From Halomonas faecis (GTDB lineage: Bacteria > Pseudomonadota > Gammaproteobacteria > Pseudomonadales > Halomonadaceae), in NCBI RefSeq assembly GCF_010993975.1, contig NZ_JAACZO010000003.1, positions 1 through 64,000 on the forward strand: a stretch of DNA of 64,000 nucleotides. The letters are read 5' to 3'. The notes under the pieces are model-generated. The model had not been told where the DNA came from and did no database searches. It saw nothing but the letters and a program-made list of their open reading frames with translations. The translations under genes were made by a program, and so were the position numbers. Every line of letters begins with the position of its first letter. The first letter of the stretch is position 1. Positions 14,417 to 23,588 of this stretch are shown here, in pieces.

Positions 14417-16285
14417 ATGAACACCACACGCAACGCACACCGTGGCCTGGCCGCCTTTGGTCTGGCTCTCCTTCCGCTGGCCGTCCAGGCCCAGCCCGAG
14501 AGCGACGGCAACGACGCCGTTGACCTCAACCCTCTGGTGGTGACCGCCACCCTGGCGCCGCGCACCGCCGACGAGTCGCTTTCCTCCGTCACGCTGCTCG
14601 ACGAAGCGACACTGCGCCGTCAGGATCCCGTCAGCCTGACCGATCTCTTCCGCGGACAGCCGGGTGTGGATGTCACCACCAACGGCAGTTTCGGCAAGAC
14701 CAGCAGCGTTTACGTTCGTGGTACTTCCAGTGATCAGAGTGTGCTGATGATCGATGGCATTCGCCTGCGTTCGGCTACCTCGGGTGGTGCCGCCTGGCAG
14801 TATCTCGACCCGCGGATGTTCGAGCGCGCCGAGGTCGTGCGCGGCCCACGCGGCAGCCTCTACGGTGCCGACGCCGTTGGCGGTGTGGTGCAGCTATTCA
14901 CCCACGATGCGGAGAAAGGAGGCCCGCATCCCCGCGTTTCCGTCGGCGGCGGTAGCTTCGATTCACGCCGTTTGAGCGCCGGGCTCTCCGGCAGTGAGGG
15001 CGGTACCCGTTACAGCTTCGCCGCGAGCCGTTTCGATACCGACGGCGCGCCGGTTCGTCGCGATGGCGAGGACAAGGGCTACGACAATACCTCCGGCCTC
15101 GTACGCCTTTCGCACACCTTCGATGGTGGTGCAGAGGTCGGTGTCCTGGCGTTGCGGGCGCGAGGTAGCACCGAATATGACGGTGGCAGTATGGACTTCG
15201 TTCAGCAGGTTGCCGGTATTCATGCTGAGCTCCCAGTGACGGAACAGTGGCGTAGTCGACTGAGCCTGAGTGAATCCCGTGATGAACTCGAGAATTTCTC
15301 CGAGGCTTCGATGTGGGGACCGGCCAGCACATCGATCTTCGACACCCGTACGCGTACCGTCCGCTGGGAAAATGCCCTGTCATATGGCGTGCATGAAGTG
15401 ATAGCAGGTCTCGAATTCGAAGAAGACAAGGTTGCCGGTACGTCGAACTACACTCCGGGCAGTCGGGAAAATCTGGCATTCTTCTCTCAAGCTCTGCTGG
15501 ATATGTCCCCTTTTTCGGTGCAGGCGGCCCTTCGCTTTGACGACAATGAGCATTTTGGCGAAGAGGTTACCGGCAGCATGGCCATAGGCCTGGAGCTGGA
15601 TGCGCATCATACCCTGCGTACGAGTTACGGAACGGCCTTTCGCGCACCCACTTTCAATGATCTCTACTATCCACAGGATTCCTGGGGCTATGTCGGTAAC
15701 CCCGATGTGAAAGCTGAAACTTCCGGCACTCTTGAGGTCGGCATTCGAGGGCAGTACGAGGCGTACTTCTGGGACTTGGCCGCTTATCAGACGGATGTCG
15801 ATGATCTTATCGACTGGGGGGAGTCTCCCAGCGATCCTTCGTTGACTACACCGCAAAATATCAGTGAAGCGCGAATCCGTGGTGTTGAGCTTTCTGCCGG
15901 TGCTGAGTTCGACAAATGGACTTTGCAGGCTGCTCTAACCTGGATGGACCCTGAGAACCGCGGCGAGGGCGACAGCAACGAAAATCGTGGCAACGATCTT
16001 AGGCGCCGTGCCACGCAAAGCCTGCGTTTCGACGTCGATCGCGAACTGGGCGACTGGTCGCTGGGCGGCTCCTGGGTCGTCCAGAATCACCGCTACGACG
16101 ACGCCGAGAACGATGAGCGTTTGCCCGGCTTCGGTCTGCTCAACCTGCGCGCCGGCTGGGAGTTCGCACCGATGTGGTCGGCGCGGCTGACGCTGGATAA
16201 CGTGCTCGACAAGGAGTACGAGACCGCCGGAGGCTACATCAACGCCGGCCGTGCCGCCTTCCTCAGCGTGCATTTCGGCGGATGA
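14417..16285 (+). CDS. btuB: TonB-dependent vitamin B12 outer-membrane receptor
   Basis: Gated outer-membrane channel that imports corrinoids using TonB energy. The 622-residue protein has a signal peptide ending about AVQAQ, a TonB-box-like NPLVVTAT near residue 38, a plug domain (VSLTDLFRGQPGVDV...SVYVRGTSSDQSVLMIDGIRL...GPRGSLYGADAVGGVVQLFT), and a 22-strand barrel ending in aromatic FGG. The frame is open to 14369, but the ATG at 14417 follows the AAGGGA site held in the riboswitch hairpin. The stop overlaps the btuF start by ATGA. The middle of the barrel (about 15.2-15.9 kb) uses slightly AT-richer codons, as often seen in surface loops. Confidence 0.93.
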   Translation: MNTTRNAHRGLAAFGLALLPLAVQAQPESDGNDAVDLNPLVVTATLAPRTADESLSSVTLLDEATLRRQDPVSLTDLFRGQPGVDVTTNGSFGKTSSVYVRGTSSDQSVLMIDGIRLRSATSGGAAWQYLDPRMFERAEVVRGPRGSLYGADAVGGVVQLFTHDAEKGGPHPRVSVGGGSFDSRRLSAGLSGSEGGTRYSFAASRFDTDGAPVRRDGEDKGYDNTSGLVRLSHTFDGGAEVGVLALRARGSTEYDGGSMDFVQQVAGIHAELPVTEQWRSRLSLSESRDELENFSEASMWGPASTSIFDTRTRTVRWENALSYGVHEVIAGLEFEEDKVAGTSNYTPGSRENLAFFSQALLDMSPFSVQAALRFDDNEHFGEEVTGSMAIGLELDAHHTLRTSYGTAFRAPTFNDLYYPQDSWGYVGNPDVKAETSGTLEVGIRGQYEAYFWDLAAYQTDVDDLIDWGESPSDPSLTTPQNISEARIRGVELSAGAEFDKWTLQAALTWMDPENRGEGDSNENRGNDLRRRATQSLRFDVDRELGDWSLGGSWVVQNHRYDDAENDERLPGFGLLNLRAGWEFAPMWSARLTLDNVLDKEYETAGGYINAGRAAFLSVHFGG

Positions 16286-17175
16286 TGATGTCGCGTCGTT
16301 TCCTGAGCGGCCTTGCCCTGGCGCTGCTGTCACTGGCGGTGACGCCGGCCTACGCCGAGGTGTGCGCCATCGACGATGCCGAGCGCGAGGTGTGCCTGCC
16401 GGCGCCGGCCGAGCGCATCGCGGCACTCTCGCCCGGGGCCACCGAGCTCGTCTATGCCGCCGGGGCCGGCGACAAGGTGGTGGCGGTGGTCGACTACAGC
16501 GACTATCCCCCCGAGGCGCGCGAAGTGCCCAAGGTGGGGAGTCATACTCGCCTCGACATGGAGCGCCTGGCGGCGTTGCGTCCGGCTCTGGTGATCGGTT
16601 GGGTGACCGGCAATCCGCCCGAACAGCTGGAGACCGTCGAGTCGCTGGGTGTGCCGGTATTCTATCTGGAGCCGCGCAGCTTCGAGGACGTGGCCAGCGC
16701 CATCGAGCGCCTCGGGACGCTGGCCGGCACAGTCGGGCCGGCGCGTCGCGAATCGAACCGCTTCCGCGAGGGCATGACCGAAATTCGCAAGCGCTACGCC
16801 GACCGGGAGCCGGTGCGAGTCTTCTACCAGGTGTGGGACGAGCCGTTGATGACCATCAACGATGCGCACCTGATCGGCAAGGTGCTGTCAGCCTGCGGAG
16901 GGGTCAACGTCTTCGGGGGGCTGGAGCGCCTGGTACCGCGCATCGACGACGAATCGGTGCTGGATGCCGATCCGGAGGCGATACTGGCCGGCGGCATGGG
17001 CGAGGAGAACCGCGAGTGGCTCACCCACTGGGAGCAATACCCGCATCTGACGGCGGTGACCGAGGGCAACCTCTTCTTCGTGCCGCCGTCACTGATTCAG
17101 CGCCCCACGCCGCGCCTGCTGGAGGGCAGCCGACTGTTCTGCGAGAAACTGGAGGAAGCGCGTGCACGCCGCTAG
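16282..17175 (+). CDS. btuF: Periplasmic cobalamin-binding protein
   Basis: Helical-backbone substrate-binding protein that hands B12 to BtuCD. The 297-residue precursor has a signal peptide (MSRRFLSGLALALLSLAVTPAYA, cleavage before EVC). It then has RIAALSPGATELVYAAGAGDKVVAVVDYSDYPPEA, typical of BtuF, and LIGKVLSACGGVNVFGGL in the second lobe. The start at 16282 overlaps btuB by ATGA; Met at 16285 or 16288 could also serve. The 3' end overlaps btuC by 14 bases. Confidence 0.9.
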   Translation: MMMSRRFLSGLALALLSLAVTPAYAEVCAIDDAEREVCLPAPAERIAALSPGATELVYAAGAGDKVVAVVDYSDYPPEAREVPKVGSHTRLDMERLAALRPALVIGWVTGNPPEQLETVESLGVPVFYLEPRSFEDVASAIERLGTLAGTVGPARRESNRFREGMTEIRKRYADREPVRVFYQVWDEPLMTINDAHLIGKVLSACGGVNVFGGLERLVPRIDDESVLDADPEAILAGGMGEENREWLTHWEQYPHLTAVTEGNLFFVPPSLIQRPTPRLLEGSRLFCEKLEEARARR

Positions 17176-18169
17176 GCCCACGCTGGGTGTGATCGGCGGC
17201 CGCCGCGGGCTGATTCGTCCGCTGGGCCTGTTGACGCTGGCAGCGCTAGCGGCCCTGGCGCTGGGCGTCGGCGTCGGCAGCGTGGCGGTCTCTCCGGGGG
17301 AGCTGTGGGCGGTGATCACGGGGCAGGGCGAGCCGCTTTCGCGCACCCTGGTGCTGGAGCTGCGCCTGCCGCGGTCGCTCTCGGCTTTCGCCACCGGCGG
17401 CTTGCTGGCGCTGGCCGGAGCGCTGATGCAGGTGCTGCTGCGCAACCCTCTGGCCGACCCCTATGTACTGGGGCTCTCCGGCGGCGCCGCGGTAGGGGCG
17501 TTGGCGGCCATGCTGGCGGGGCTCGGCAGCGCACTGATCACCGGTTCGGCCTTCGCTGGCGCACTGCTCTCCACCTTGCTGGTGTTCGGCCTGGCTCATG
17601 GCACCGGAAGCTGGACGCCGGCACGACTGCTGCTCACCGGGGTGGTGGTGGCGGCCGGCTGGGGTGCGGTGGTGACCCTGATGCTGGCGGTGAGTCCCGT
17701 CGAGCGACTGCCCGGCATGCTTTACTGGTTGATGGGCGATCTCGCTTATGCGCGCTCGCCGGTGCCGCCGCTGTTACTGCTGGTGGTCGTATGCCTGTTG
17801 GCCATTCCCCTGGGGCGCAGTCTCAACGTGCTGGCCCGCGGGGCGCTTCAGGCCGCAGCCCTGGGCGTGGCGGTGAGGCCCCTGGAATGGACGATCTACC
17901 TGACGGCGAGCGGGCTCACCGCCATGGCGGTGACCACAGCCGGAAGCATCGGCTTCGTGGGCCTGGTGGTGCCGCACATGCTGCGCCTGGCGCTGGGCAA
18001 CGACCAGCGCTTGATTCTGCCCGCCTGTGCCTTGGCCGGCGGTACCCTACTGGTGCTCGCCGATACTCTGGCGCGCACCATCATCGCGCCCGAGCAGTTG
18101 CCGGTCGGCGTGATCACGGCGCTGCTCGGCGTGCCGACTTTCCTCTATCTGCTCTACCGGAGCCGCTGA
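17162..18169 (+). CDS. btuC: Cobalamin ABC transporter permease
   Basis: FecCD/BtuC-type permease, 335 residues, with about ten hydrophobic helices. Family segments include LRLPRSLSAFATGGLLALAG, LRNPLADPYVLGLSGGAAVGA, the cytoplasmic coupling segment LARGALQAAALGVAV and the C-terminal SIGFVGLVVPHMLRLALGNDQRLILP. It starts at a GTG (17162) inside the end of btuF, and its TGA overlaps the btuD ATG by one base, so the transporter genes are tightly coupled. Confidence 0.92.
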   Translation: MHAARPTLGVIGGRRGLIRPLGLLTLAALAALALGVGVGSVAVSPGELWAVITGQGEPLSRTLVLELRLPRSLSAFATGGLLALAGALMQVLLRNPLADPYVLGLSGGAAVGALAAMLAGLGSALITGSAFAGALLSTLLVFGLAHGTGSWTPARLLLTGVVVAAGWGAVVTLMLAVSPVERLPGMLYWLMGDLAYARSPVPPLLLLVVVCLLAIPLGRSLNVLARGALQAAALGVAVRPLEWTIYLTASGLTAMAVTTAGSIGFVGLVVPHMLRLALGNDQRLILPACALAGGTLLVLADTLARTIIAPEQLPVGVITALLGVPTFLYLLYRSR

Positions 18170-18936
18170 TGAGCCGACTCGAGGCCTGCGAGCTGGTGAT
18201 CGACGTGCCGGGGCGTGGCGACGGCCGGGCGATGACCCTGAGCCTGGAGCCGGGGCAAGTGTGGGGCGTGCTGGGTCCCAACGGGGCGGGCAAGACCACG
18301 CTCCTGCATACTCTGGCGGGGTTGCGTGCGCCGCGGCACGGTACAGTGCGCCTCGATGGCGAGCCGCTGGCCGGGCTGTCGCGCCGCCGGGTCGCCCGTG
18401 CGCTGGGTCTGGTCTTCCAGGAGCGTCACGATGGTTTCCCTGCCACGGTGCAGGAGACGGCGCTGATCGGTCGTCATCCCTGGCTTTCGCCCTGGCAGAT
18501 GGAGGGCGGGGAGGATCTGCAGCTGGCCGAGGCGGCCCTGGCACGCCTCGACGTGGCTCACCTGGGGGAACGCCTGGTGAGCACGCTCTCCGGAGGCGAA
18601 CGCCAGCGTCTGGTTCTCGCCACGGTACTCACCCAGGGGCCAGCCATCTGGCTGGCCGACGAGCCCACCAACCATCTCGATCTGCACCATCAGACCGCGG
18701 TCATGGCGTTGCTCGCCGAGCAGGCTGCCGAAGGGCGCGCCGTACTGATGTGCCTGCACGACCTCAACCTGGCTGCGCGCTGGTGCGATCGGGTACTGCT
18801 GCTCTATCCCGACGGCGAGGCGTGCTGGGGACCGCGCGACACCATGCTGGTGCCGGACGTCCTGGAGCGACTCTATGGCCAGCGTCTGGCCACCGCAGAG
18901 GTCGACGGCGCTCCCGTTTTCGTACCCGTGAGGTGA
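18169..18936 (+). CDS. btuD: Cobalamin ABC transporter ATP-binding protein
   Basis: Drives BtuC transport. The 255-residue protein has Walker A GPNGAGKTT (about residues 37-45), a Q-loop LVFQERHDGF, the signature LSGGERQRL, Walker B IWLADEPTNHLD, and the switch histidine in LMCLHDLN. The frame continues upstream inside btuC, but the ATG at 18169, overlapping the btuC stop by one base, starts the similarity. It belongs to the iron-siderophore/B12 subfamily; adjacency to btuF and btuC fixes the substrate. Confidence 0.92.
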   Translation: MSRLEACELVIDVPGRGDGRAMTLSLEPGQVWGVLGPNGAGKTTLLHTLAGLRAPRHGTVRLDGEPLAGLSRRRVARALGLVFQERHDGFPATVQETALIGRHPWLSPWQMEGGEDLQLAEAALARLDVAHLGERLVSTLSGGERQRLVLATVLTQGPAIWLADEPTNHLDLHHQTAVMALLAEQAAEGRAVLMCLHDLNLAARWCDRVLLLYPDGEACWGPRDTMLVPDVLERLYGQRLATAEVDGAPVFVPVR

Positions 18937-18939
18937 CAT

Positions 18940-20280
18940 GTGACGACGCACCCGATTCGCGGCGAGGCTCATGCCGCTCTGATTACCGCGCCCGGCTCCG
19001 GCCAGGGCAAGTCAATGGTTACGGCCGCACTGGCGCGGTTGCATCGCAATGCAGGGCGTCGGGTGCGCGTGTTCAAGCACGGCCCCGACTACCTGGATCC
19101 CATGGTGCAGGAAGTCGCCTCCGGCGCTCCGGTCTACCAGCTGCACCCCTGGATGACCGGCGAAGCCGAGTGCCGCTGGCGATTGGCCGAGGCCGCCAGG
19201 GAGGCGGACCTGATCCTCGTTGAAGGCTCCATGGGGCTGTTCGATGGCGAGCCGTCCAGCGCCGATCTGGCGATACTGGCCAGCCTGCCGGCGCTGCCGG
19301 TGATCGATGCCTGGGGCATGGCCCAGACCTTCGGCGCCGTGGCCCAGGGGCTGGCCAATTTCCATCCGCGGCTCGCCATCCACGAGGTGATCGCCAACCG
19401 CGTGGGCAGCCCCGGCCACGGTCGGCTACTCGCCGATAGCATGCCGGAGGGGCTCTCACTACTCGGCGCCATTCCGCGTAGCGAGGCCATGGCGATTCCC
19501 GATCGTCACTTGGGGTTGGTGCAGGCCGGCGAGCTCGATGGGCTCGATGCCCAGCTCGATGATGCCGCGGCGGTGCTCGCCGAGGCGGGGCTCGACCGGC
19601 TGCCGGCCCGTGTGACGCTGGAGGCGGCAGAGCCCGGTGCGGCGTTGCGCCGACTCGTCGGGGTGCGCATCGCCGTGGCACGTGATGCGGCCTTCGCCTT
19701 CATCTATCGCGCCAATCTCGATCTGCTCGAGGCCATGGGGGCCGAGTTGGCGTTCTTCTCGCCATTGGAGGACGCTCGGCTGCCTGTCTGCGATGCTCTA
19801 TGGCTGCCCGGTGGCTACCCGGAGCTGCACGCCGCCAGGATGGCTGCCAACGCGTCGATGCGCACGTCGATCCGCGCCCACCATGAGGCCGGCAAACCGA
19901 TCCTGGCCGAATGCGGCGGGCTGATGGCCTGCATGGAAAGTCTCGTCGATGGCGACGGCATCGAGCACGTCGCATACGGCCTGCTGTCCGGCACCGCACG
20001 CATGACCGGCAAGCTCAGTGCCCTGGGCCTGCAGAGTCTGGACACGGCGCTGGGTGAGCTGCGTGGCCATACCTATCACCACTCGTCGCTGGAGACCCCG
20101 CTACGGCCGGTTGCCCATGCCCGGCGCCTGGCGGGCAGTTCCGCCGAGGCGGTCTATCGTGAGGGGAGCCTCACGGCCAGCTACTTCCATGGCTATTTTC
20201 CTTCCGCACCGGCGCTTGTCGCCGCCACCTTCACTGGCGAGGGCTTGAATGCCGCCCTTTCCGCTACTTCAGGAGACTGA
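18940..20280 (+). CDS. cbiA: Cobyrinate a,c-diamide synthase
   Basis: Glutamine-dependent amidase that converts cobyrinate to the a,c-diamide (CobB in the aerobic nomenclature). The 446-residue protein has an N-terminal P-loop APGSGQGKSMVTAAL, the acidic EGSMGLFDGE segment, and a C-terminal class I glutamine amidotransferase domain. That domain has WLPGGYPELHA, the nucleophilic Cys in ILAECGGLMACMESL, and the YHHS histidine. It begins with GTG at 18940, three bases after btuD. Its presence with cobO and cbiP means the cell can process early corrinoids, though ring-synthesis genes are not here. Confidence 0.92.
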   Translation: MTTHPIRGEAHAALITAPGSGQGKSMVTAALARLHRNAGRRVRVFKHGPDYLDPMVQEVASGAPVYQLHPWMTGEAECRWRLAEAAREADLILVEGSMGLFDGEPSSADLAILASLPALPVIDAWGMAQTFGAVAQGLANFHPRLAIHEVIANRVGSPGHGRLLADSMPEGLSLLGAIPRSEAMAIPDRHLGLVQAGELDGLDAQLDDAAAVLAEAGLDRLPARVTLEAAEPGAALRRLVGVRIAVARDAAFAFIYRANLDLLEAMGAELAFFSPLEDARLPVCDALWLPGGYPELHAARMAANASMRTSIRAHHEAGKPILAECGGLMACMESLVDGDGIEHVAYGLLSGTARMTGKLSALGLQSLDTALGELRGHTYHHSSLETPLRPVAHARRLAGSSAEAVYREGSLTASYFHGYFPSAPALVAATFTGEGLNAALSATSGD

Positions 20281-20281
20281 C

Positions 20282-20887
20282 ATGAAGAACGTCGACCCTC
20301 AGCGTCATGCCGAGCGCATGGCCATCAAACAGCGGATCATGAACGAGCGTATTTCCCAGGCCGACAAGGAGCAGGGGCTGTTGCTGGTGCATACCGGCTC
20401 GGGAAAGGGCAAGAGCAGTTCGGGTTTCGGCATGCTGGCCCGAGCGTTGGGCCACGGCATGAAGGTGGGCGTGGTGCAGTTCATCAAGGGTGCCTTCAGC
20501 ACCGGCGAGGAGGCTTTCTTCCGCGATCTGCCGAACGTGGAGTACCACGTGATGGGTGAGGGCTATACCTGGGACACCCAGAACCGCGAGCGCGACATCG
20601 AGAAGGCCGAGGCAGCCTGGGAAGTCGCTCGCCGCATGCTCGCCGATCCCAGCTTCGACCTGGTGCTGCTCGATGAGCTCAACATCGCCCTGCATTTCGA
20701 GTATCTGAATCTCGACCGGGTGCTCGACGACTTGCAGGCGCGCCCGGCGATGCAGCACGCCATCGTCACCGGTCGCTATGCACCCAAGGCGCTGATCGAG
20801 CTGGCCGACACCGTCACCGAGATGAAGTCGGTCAAGCACGCCTTCAAGGATCAGGGGGTCAAGGCCCAGAAAGGCATCGAACTCTAG
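20282..20887 (+). CDS. cobO: Cob(I)yrinic acid a,c-diamide adenosyltransferase (CobA/CobO/BtuR type)
   Basis: Transfers the 5'-deoxyadenosyl group of ATP to Co(I) corrinoids. The 201-residue protein has the inverted P-loop HTGSGKGKSSSGFGM (residues 39-53), GEGYTWDTQ, LVLLDELNIAL, and the C-terminal TEMKSVKHAFKDQGVKAQKGIEL. The ATG at 20282 follows the cbiA stop after one base, behind AGGAGA. The 121 bases after it hold a short GAAATC/GATTTC hairpin (20973-20991) and no terminator, so cbiP may belong to the same unit. Confidence 0.93.
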   Translation: MKNVDPQRHAERMAIKQRIMNERISQADKEQGLLLVHTGSGKGKSSSGFGMLARALGHGMKVGVVQFIKGAFSTGEEAFFRDLPNVEYHVMGEGYTWDTQNRERDIEKAEAAWEVARRMLADPSFDLVLLDELNIALHFEYLNLDRVLDDLQARPAMQHAIVTGRYAPKALIELADTVTEMKSVKHAFKDQGVKAQKGIEL

Positions 20888-21008
20888 GAAGCGCTGATTT
20901 CTTGCTGCGCTCCGGCTCTGGCCAGCCTATCTTCGCCCGCGACGGAAATCGGCGGCTTCCCAGTCTGAGCATGAAATCAAAATGGGATTTCTGTAATTCG
21001 AGGGCTGC

Positions 21009-22499
21009 ATGGCGACGTTGATGATCCAGGGCACCACCTCGGATGCCGGCAAGAGCACGGTGGTGGCGGCGCTGTGCCGGGCGCTGACGCGCCGGGGCGT
21101 GTCGGTGGCGCCGTTCAAGCCGCAGAACATGGCGCTCAACAGCGCCGTGACGGTGGACGGCGGCGAGATCGGCCGCTCCACGGCGCTGCAGGCGCTGGCG
21201 GCGGGTGTCGAGCCTCACAGCGACATGAATCCGGTGCTGCTCAAGCCGGAGAGCGACCGCGGCGCCCAGGTGATCCTGCGCGGTCGGGTGCACGGCCATA
21301 TGGACGCACTGGACTACCACGCCTACAAGCGCCAGGCGCGCGACAGCGTGCTGGCCGCTTGGGAGGCGCTGTCGACGCGCTTCGACGTGATCATCGCCGA
21401 GGGGGCGGGCAGCCCGGCGGAGATCAACCTGCGCGAGAACGATATCGCCAACATGGGCTTCGCCGAGATGGTCGACTGCCCGGTGCTGCTGGTGGGTGAC
21501 ATCGATCGCGGCGGGGTCTTCGCCCAGTTGGTCGGTACTCTGGCGCTGCTCAGCGAGAGCGAGAGGGCCCGTACCAGAGGCTTCGTCATCAACCGCTTCC
21601 GTGGCGACTTGGCGTTGCTCGAGCCGGGTCTCGTGTGGCTCGCCGAACGCACCGGCAAGCCGGTGCTCGGCACGCTGCCCTACCTGCACGGCCTGCTGCT
21701 AGACGCCGAGGACAGCATCGGCCGCACGGGGCGCGAAGAGGGCGAGCCGGCGCTGCGGGTCGTGGTGCCGGCGCTGCCGCGCATCAGCAACCATAACGAC
21801 TTCGATCCATTGCGGCTTCACCCGCGGGTGGCGCTCACCTTCGTGGGGCCCAACCAACCCATTCCGCCGGCCGACCTGATCGTCCTGCCCGGCAGCAAGA
21901 GCACGCGCAGCGATCTTCAATGGCTGCGTGCCCAGGGCTGGGAGACCGTCATTGCGCGCCACCTGCGCTACGGCGGCCAGGTGCTGGGCATCTGCGGCGG
22001 CTTCCAGATGCTCGGCAGCGCAGTCCATGATCCCGATGGCCTCGAGGGGGCGGCCGGTTCCATGCCGGGGCTTGGTCTGCTCGACCTCGAGACGCGAATG
22101 GTGGCGGGCAAGCAACTGCGTAACGTGATGGGCCGGCTGCTGCCGGAGGATGTGCCCCTCACCGGCTACGAGATCCACAATGGCGTGAGCGAAGGGGCTG
22201 CGCTCGCGCAACCGTTGGTCGCGCTCGATGGCCGCGAGGGAGAACGCATGGATGGCGCGGTGAGTGCCGACGGTCAGGTGATGGGCACCTACCTGCATGG
22301 CCTGTTCGACAGGCCCGAGACCTGCACGGCGCTGCTGGCGCGCTGTGGGTTAGCTGCTGCGGACGCGGCAGTGGATTACCGTGAGCATCGCCAGCGAGAG
22401 CTCGACCGCCTGGCTGACACCCTCGAGGCCCATCTGGATATGGCGGTCATCGAAGAGCTGCTGTCGAGCGGGAGCTCGGCAGCAGCGCCTCTCCGGTAG
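21009..22499 (+). CDS. cbiP: Cobyric acid synthase
   Basis: Amidates the b, d, e and g side chains of adenosylcobyrinic acid a,c-diamide using glutamine and ATP (CobQ). The 496-residue protein has P-loop [27 protein letters not shown], the [22 protein letters not shown] block, and a C-terminal glutaminase domain with [11 protein letters not shown], nucleophile Cys in [12 protein letters not shown] and histidine in TYLHGLFD. It is the last gene of the B12 region and converges on ugpQ with only 15 bases between stops. Confidence 0.94.
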   Translation: MATLMIQGTTSDAGKSTVVAALCRALTRRGVSVAPFKPQNMALNSAVTVDGGEIGRSTALQALAAGVEPHSDMNPVLLKPESDRGAQVILRGRVHGHMDALDYHAYKRQARDSVLAAWEALSTRFDVIIAEGAGSPAEINLRENDIANMGFAEMVDCPVLLVGDIDRGGVFAQLVGTLALLSESERARTRGFVINRFRGDLALLEPGLVWLAERTGKPVLGTLPYLHGLLLDAEDSIGRTGREEGEPALRVVVPALPRISNHNDFDPLRLHPRVALTFVGPNQPIPPADLIVLPGSKSTRSDLQWLRAQGWETVIARHLRYGGQVLGICGGFQMLGSAVHDPDGLEGAAGSMPGLGLLDLETRMVAGKQLRNVMGRLLPEDVPLTGYEIHNGVSEGAALAQPLVALDGREGERMDGAVSADGQVMGTYLHGLFDRPETCTALLARCGLAAADAAVDYREHRQRELDRLADTLEAHLDMAVIEELLSSGSSAAAPLR

Positions 22500-22514
22500 C
22501 GAGCTTCGTTGGGG

Positions 22515-23276
22515 TCAGGGGGGCGGCAAGCGTCCGTCGAACACTGCCGGGTCGTCGGTGATGGCGCTCTGCACCCCCCAGCTCCACTGGGGGGCGAAGG
22601 CGGCAGGATCGTTGACGGTATAGGCGAGCAAGCGATAGCCCGCTTCGCGGACTGCGCGGGCGCCGCGTTGGTTAAGCCGCTTCCAGTCGGTGTGCACACT
22701 GAAGGCGTCGACCGCTTCGCAGCGTGCCTGCCAGTGGCGTGGCAACCCTTCGAAGAGAACGCCGAGTGCCAGTCGTTCGGGGCCGGCGAAGCGTCGTGCA
22801 TGGTCCAGGGCAGCGTCGTTGAACGAAGAGAGAATCAGCCGTTCGGACGGCAGGGCATCGAGCAGGGTGGGAAGCGCACCGTCGACCAGTGCCGGTGCGC
22901 TGCGTCCGCGGTTGACCTTGAGTTCCAGGTTGAGCCCCATGTCGAGAGCGTCGACGAGTTCGAGCATCTCGCGGAGGGTGGCCATGCGCTCGCCGACGAA
23001 GTCATCGGCGAACCAGGCGCCGACGTCCAGTCGCCGGGCCCTGGGCAGTTCCAGGTCGGCCAGGGCGTCGCGCCCATCCGAGCAGCGCCTCACGCTGGCG
23101 TCGTGCCAGATCACCGGTGTGCCGTCACCGAGCAGTTGCACGTCGAGCTCCACCCAGGTACAGCCGGCGCGGTGGGCGGCACGCACGGCTGCCAGGGTGT
23201 TCTCCGGGGCGCGAGCCGAGAGCCCGCGGTGGGCAATCAGCGGCGGCAGGTCGATGCTGGGGTGACGATCTGGCAT
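22515..23276 (-). CDS. ugpQ: Glycerophosphodiester phosphodiesterase, cytoplasmic
   Basis: Hydrolyses glycerophosphodiesters to glycerol-3-phosphate and an alcohol. The TIM-barrel signature is clear: LIAHRGLSARAPENTLAAVRAA with catalytic His-Arg, VELDVQLLGDGTPVIWHD with metal-binding Glu and Asp and the second His, LNLELKVN, and WTVNDPAAF-like AYTVNDPAAF near the end. The frame extends to 23414, but similarity starts at Met (23276), giving 253 residues with no signal peptide, as in UgpQ. It converges on cbiP. Confidence 0.88.
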   Translation of the reverse strand: MPDRHPSIDLPPLIAHRGLSARAPENTLAAVRAAHRAGCTWVELDVQLLGDGTPVIWHDASVRRCSDGRDALADLELPRARRLDVGAWFADDFVGERMATLREMLELVDALDMGLNLELKVNRGRSAPALVDGALPTLLDALPSERLILSSFNDAALDHARRFAGPERLALGVLFEGLPRHWQARCEAVDAFSVHTDWKRLNQRGARAVREAGYRLLAYTVNDPAAFAPQWSWGVQSAITDDPAVFDGRLPPP

Positions 23277-23588
23277 GCGCTCGCTCCGGCTGGACAGGAC
23301 ATCGGCGACAGTGTCGCGGTCAGAAGTGACAGGATAACGACTTGGGGGCCGCCTGGCATAGGCGAAGTGCGCCGTGAGTGTTCCAGCAGGCTGTCGGGCG
23401 TGACGCCGGCTCACTGAAAATCCGGAATTACGGCGATTTTCATTCGATATGCTTCGTTAAATAGCTCGCTATTCACCTCACCAGATCGATAAACTTGTCT
23501 CAAAATCCGACTTTCTCGCAACGATCGGTCGAGTCAGGCAGCCTGCCAGGCTTGCGCGTTTTTCACAGAACAGGTGTAGAGGCAAGAC
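23277..23588. other. Divergent intergenic region, no gene
   Basis: 312 bases between the ugpQ start and the next + strand gene. The frame of ugpQ is open through part of it but without family similarity. The right half is AT-richer and holds AATAGC/GCTATT as an inverted repeat at 23460-23473 beside a TTAAAT box. This may be a promoter/operator area, but I cannot assign a -35/-10 pair with confidence. Confidence 0.4.

Noticed and set aside
16251-17192. Plus-strand frame of 313 codons overlapping btuF
   Set aside because: It is a +1 shadow of btuF with Arg/Gly-rich translation; btuF has a signal peptide and family motifs in the other frame.
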